Of a DNA stretch of 64,000 nt, positions 61,630 to 64,000 are shown one piece after another. The position numbers and the translations under genes are program-made. Positions within the stretch are counted from its first letter, which is position 1, and each line of letters opens with the position of its first letter. The notes beneath the pieces were generated by a model. That model saw nothing but the letters and a program-made list of their open reading frames with translations. It had not been told where the DNA came from and searched no databases. This DNA is from Bacillus sp. T33-2 (GTDB taxonomy: Bacteria > Bacillota > Bacilli > Bacillales > Cytobacillaceae): assembly GCF_002860205.1 (NCBI RefSeq), contig NZ_PGVB01000016.1:1-64000 (forward strand), written 5' to 3'.

Positions 61630-62112
61630 ATGAACTATATGGCCGCAGGCGGAAACCTAGAAAAAGTTTATGTTTTAAGGCTTAAGCCAGGTACTGATTT
61701 AATTCATGGAATTGAGGAATTCGCGAAGAAAGAAGGAATAACACATGGTGTCATCCTGTCGATGTTAGGGACATTAAAAGATGGCGCTTTCAGAAACCCA
61801 AGAGTTGATACTAGCCTTCCGATTGTCAGGGAATATGAAGGTGCTGATCAAATTGATACGTACGCATTTGAACGACCTGTTGAAATAGTTGGGGGAGCAG
61901 GGAACATTATCCCTAAGGAAGAGACAATCGAAGCACATATTCATTTAATATGTTCCCAAGATGGAGCAAAAACTACTGCAGGACATCTGTATCGAGGCAG
62001 TATCTGGACACAGGCAGAGATATTCATTGCAAAGCTGTCCGGACTTGATAATGTGACACGCAGACATGAACCAGATACGGGATTATGGCAAATCCAAATT
62101 GATGAAAAGTAA
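61630..62112 (+). CDS. PPC/DUF296-domain protein
   Basis: This 160-residue protein has the PPC (plants and prokaryotes conserved, DUF296) fold: LRLKPGTDLIHGIEEFAKKEGITHGVILSMLGTL and the metal-binding HIHLICSQDG, then GHLYRGSIWTQAEIFI. Bacterial members are small trimeric proteins that bind metal; role not fixed. AAAAAGGAGG precedes the ATG. It is followed after 37 bp by the cyclase-family gene, probably co-transcribed. Confidence 0.82.
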   Translation: MNYMAAGGNLEKVYVLRLKPGTDLIHGIEEFAKKEGITHGVILSMLGTLKDGAFRNPRVDTSLPIVREYEGADQIDTYAFERPVEIVGGAGNIIPKEETIEAHIHLICSQDGAKTTAGHLYRGSIWTQAEIFIAKLSGLDNVTRRHEPDTGLWQIQIDEK

Positions 62113-62149
62113 ATAAAAAATAATACAGGATAATGAAAGGGGTTTCAAC

Positions 62150-62941
62150 ATGGCGAAGGTTACAAATCTTACACTTCCACTTTACCCGGGAATGCCGGTA
62201 GGCAATGTCTGGGCATGGGATGCACCATTCCGTCAGGAGCCAATTGTTACGCTGGAGAATAATGGAGTACGTATTGATGCATTGTCACTTCATTCGGAAA
62301 CTGGCACAAGACTGATGATGGCTGCCACGATTGACGATAATGCACCAACAATCGGCCAGATCGATTTAAACCTGTTTGTAAATCGGGATGCTGTTGTGAT
62401 TGATATTCCAAAGAACGCAGAAGAAGAAATCATGCCGGAGGATATTGATAAATACGTAGTTTCCAATCCTGATTATAAAGAAGGAGACATCGTGCTAATC
62501 AGAACCGGTTGGGGAAATGGACGCAGATACGAAGAACTTGGTGATGACTATGCAATTCGCACACCACACTTTAGTGAAGCTGGCTCACTTCGTTTAACAG
62601 AGGTTATGAAAGAAAAAGGCAGTGATACAGTAGCGATTGATGTAGCGTACGTCGGATCGTGCGGGTGGAAGCATATGAAACAGGAGTGGGTTGACCTTCC
62701 AAAGTGGCTGCGCCCTCCATTTCCATCTGAGCAGGCCAAAATCTACTTAAAAAATTATACGAAAGATAAATCCTGGCCAGATTGGGCTGCTTCTTGGCCA
62801 CTCCACGCTCATGGATATATCATTGCTGCTCTATGTAATCTTGACCAAATTACTAGCAAGCGTGTTAAACTGACGGCACTCCCATTATTTGCGAGAGACT
62901 GCATTGGTGCTCCGGTCACAGTAGTTGCGATCGAAGAATAA
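62150..62941 (+). CDS. Cyclase/kynurenine-formamidase-family protein with altered active-site motif
   Basis: This 263-residue cyclase-fold protein (VTNLTLPLYPGMPVGNVWAW, IVLIRTGWG, HFSEAGSLRLTEVMKEKGSDTVAIDVA) lacks the expected HxGTHxDxP zinc motif; the matching place reads LSLHSETGTRLMMAA. A metal-poor or different catalytic mechanism is implied. AAAGGGG precedes the ATG. Located between a PPC protein and an MFS transporter. Confidence 0.78.
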   Translation: MAKVTNLTLPLYPGMPVGNVWAWDAPFRQEPIVTLENNGVRIDALSLHSETGTRLMMAATIDDNAPTIGQIDLNLFVNRDAVVIDIPKNAEEEIMPEDIDKYVVSNPDYKEGDIVLIRTGWGNGRRYEELGDDYAIRTPHFSEAGSLRLTEVMKEKGSDTVAIDVAYVGSCGWKHMKQEWVDLPKWLRPPFPSEQAKIYLKNYTKDKSWPDWAASWPLHAHGYIIAALCNLDQITSKRVKLTALPLFARDCIGAPVTVVAIEE

Positions 62942-63011
62942 ACGGTTTCAGTCATAGAAAAAAACGTAGAGTTCCTAATTGGATTTTTGATAATCTACTA
63001 TTTAAATAGAA

Positions 63012-63040
63012 TAGCGGACTTTTAGTGGCCTAAAAGTCCG
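63012..63040 (+). terminator. Hairpin before MFS gene
   Basis: GGACTTTTAG pairs with CTAAAAGTCC, without a T-tract; likely partial attenuator. Confidence 0.5.
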
Positions 63041-63078
63041 TATCTTAAAAAAATCAAATTATATGGGGGTGCTATACA

Positions 63079-64000
63079 ATGTCAAATGAAACCGCTTACT
63101 TAGGGGAACAGACGGTGAGGAAAGTTACAAGAAGAATTATTCCATTTATCTTTCTTTTGTTCATTATTGCATATTTAGACAGGGTAAATTTAAGCTATGC
63201 TGCGCTAGATATGAATAAAGACCTGGCGTTAACCAGTGAAATTTTTGGGTTGGCAGCAGGCATCTTCTTTCTCGGTTATGTGATTTTTGAAATTCCAAGC
63301 AATATAGCGCTGCATAAGTTCGGTGCAAGAAAATGGATTGCCCGTATATTGATTTCCTGGGGGGCTGTCGTTGTTTTAACTGGATTTGTGCAAAATGCGA
63401 CCCATCTTTATATTCTACGGTTTCTTCTTGGAATAGCTGAAGCAGGATTCTTCCCGGGGATCATTCTCTACATCACTTATTGGTTTCGCTCCAAGGATCA
63501 GGCAAAAGCATATGCCATGTTCTACCTCGCCTTACCTGTATCAAATATATTAGGTGCTCCTGTTTCTGCACTCATTATGGATAACATAAACGCGTTCGGC
63601 TGGGAAGGTTGGCGTTGGATGTTTATTTTAGAAGGGCTCCCAGCAATTTTGCTAGGATCTGTAACCTTCTACTATTTAACGGATCGCCCCGAACAAGCTT
63701 CATGGCTTTCAGAAAAAGAAAAGAGTTGGCTTAAGACAGAGCTGGAGAATGAAAGAAGTTTAAAGCAGCCAAAAGGAAAACATTCAATTGGTAAGGTCTT
63801 TACCGACGTTAAAATTCTCCACCTGTCCCTGATTTATATAACGATCAATTTTGGATTATATGGAATTGGTTTCTGGATGCCTCAGATCATCAAAGGTCTG
63901 TCCCAAGATTTATCCACCACTCAAATTGGTTTTTTAACGATGATTCCATACATCTTTGCAGGTGTTACGATGACGTTTTGGGGTATGCATTCCGATAAAA
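63079..64000 (+). CDS. MFS transporter, anion:cation symporter (ACS) type, cut by window end
   Basis: 307 codons are visible. The start MSNETAYLGEQTVRKVTRRI is followed by FIIAYLDRVNLSYAALDM, the ACS signature (helix 1), and GIAEAGFFPGIILYITYWF. GGGGGT precedes the ATG. Related transporters carry tartrate, phthalate or other organic acids. The upstream PPC and cyclase-family genes suggest the substrate is a cyclic or hydroxylated acid; this is inference. Confidence 0.85.
   Translation, partial: MSNETAYLGEQTVRKVTRRIIPFIFLLFIIAYLDRVNLSYAALDMNKDLALTSEIFGLAAGIFFLGYVIFEIPSNIALHKFGARKWIARILISWGAVVVLTGFVQNATHLYILRFLLGIAEAGFFPGIILYITYWFRSKDQAKAYAMFYLALPVSNILGAPVSALIMDNINAFGWEGWRWMFILEGLPAILLGSVTFYYLTDRPEQASWLSEKEKSWLKTELENERSLKQPKGKHSIGKVFTDVKILHLSLIYITINFGLYGIGFWMPQIIKGLSQDLSTTQIGFLTMIPYIFAGVTMTFWGMHSDK

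Overview
The window looks like chromosome of a spore-forming Bacillaceae (Firmicutes) bacterium of moderate G+C. The evidence is AGGAGG-type ribosome binding sites with ATG, GTG and TTG starts, a LytE-type LysM/NlpC-P60 autolysin, a ComK homologue, a YjdJ-type DUF4306 protein, YvrJ/DUF2922/DUF1659 small proteins, a PAS sensor kinase of the sporulation-kinase type, and sigma-A promoters of near-consensus sequence. No rRNA, tRNA or CRISPR array was seen.

Layout. 0-4.2 kb: a 52-bp tandem repeat, a GntR/RCK_C regulator (BusR-like architecture), and a divergent sodium:solute symporter followed by a polysaccharide pyruvyl transferase family protein. 4.2-9.8 kb: a duplicated palindromic regulatory block, a c-di-GMP-I riboswitch ahead of a frameshifted DUF5667 secreted protein, a PH-domain protein, LytE, and a second c-di-GMP-I riboswitch ahead of a 43-residue membrane peptide, followed by a 5'-truncated sugar-permease relic. 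9.8-15 kb: a low-G+C, gene-poor zone of IS21-like debris, repeats, small unknown proteins, a lipoprotein and a TPP riboswitch with no thiamine gene behind it. 15-24.3 kb: one long operon with a LytS/YesM-type kinase, an AraC-type response regulator, an unknown membrane protein, and a dipeptide/oligopeptide ABC transporter with a DUF1028 protein inside it.

25.2-44.9 kb: a glycan-utilisation locus. It has a secreted 925-residue protein with dockerin-like calcium repeats, two LacI regulators, a sugar ABC transporter, GH13, DUF1861, GH130 phosphorylase, GH2 beta-mannosidase, a zinc dehydrogenase, an MFS transporter and a ROK sugar kinase. A working model is import of a beta-mannoside-containing oligosaccharide, phosphorolysis by GH130, hydrolysis by GH2 and GH13, and phosphorylation by the ROK kinase. 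A shared LacI-type operator, perfect at the regulator's own promoter and degenerate at the ABC and secreted-enzyme promoters, ties the locus together.

44.9-64 kb: a decayed IS1182-like element with a clean 7-bp target duplication; a third c-di-GMP-I riboswitch in front of a protein ending in a WHH/HNH nuclease toxin domain; a small sigma factor; two adjacent DGQHR (DndB-like) proteins; ComK; a PAS kinase; two copies of a YvrJ/DUF2922/DUF1659 cassette flanking an ECF sigma/anti-sigma pair and an IS3-family element; and a terminal PPC-domain protein, cyclase-family protein and MFS transporter (cut by the window end).

The most unusual features are the three c-di-GMP-I riboswitches driving three unrelated outputs, one of them a nuclease-toxin-like protein, and a dispersed GGGGACGGTTC hairpin repeat that abuts both insertion sequences.
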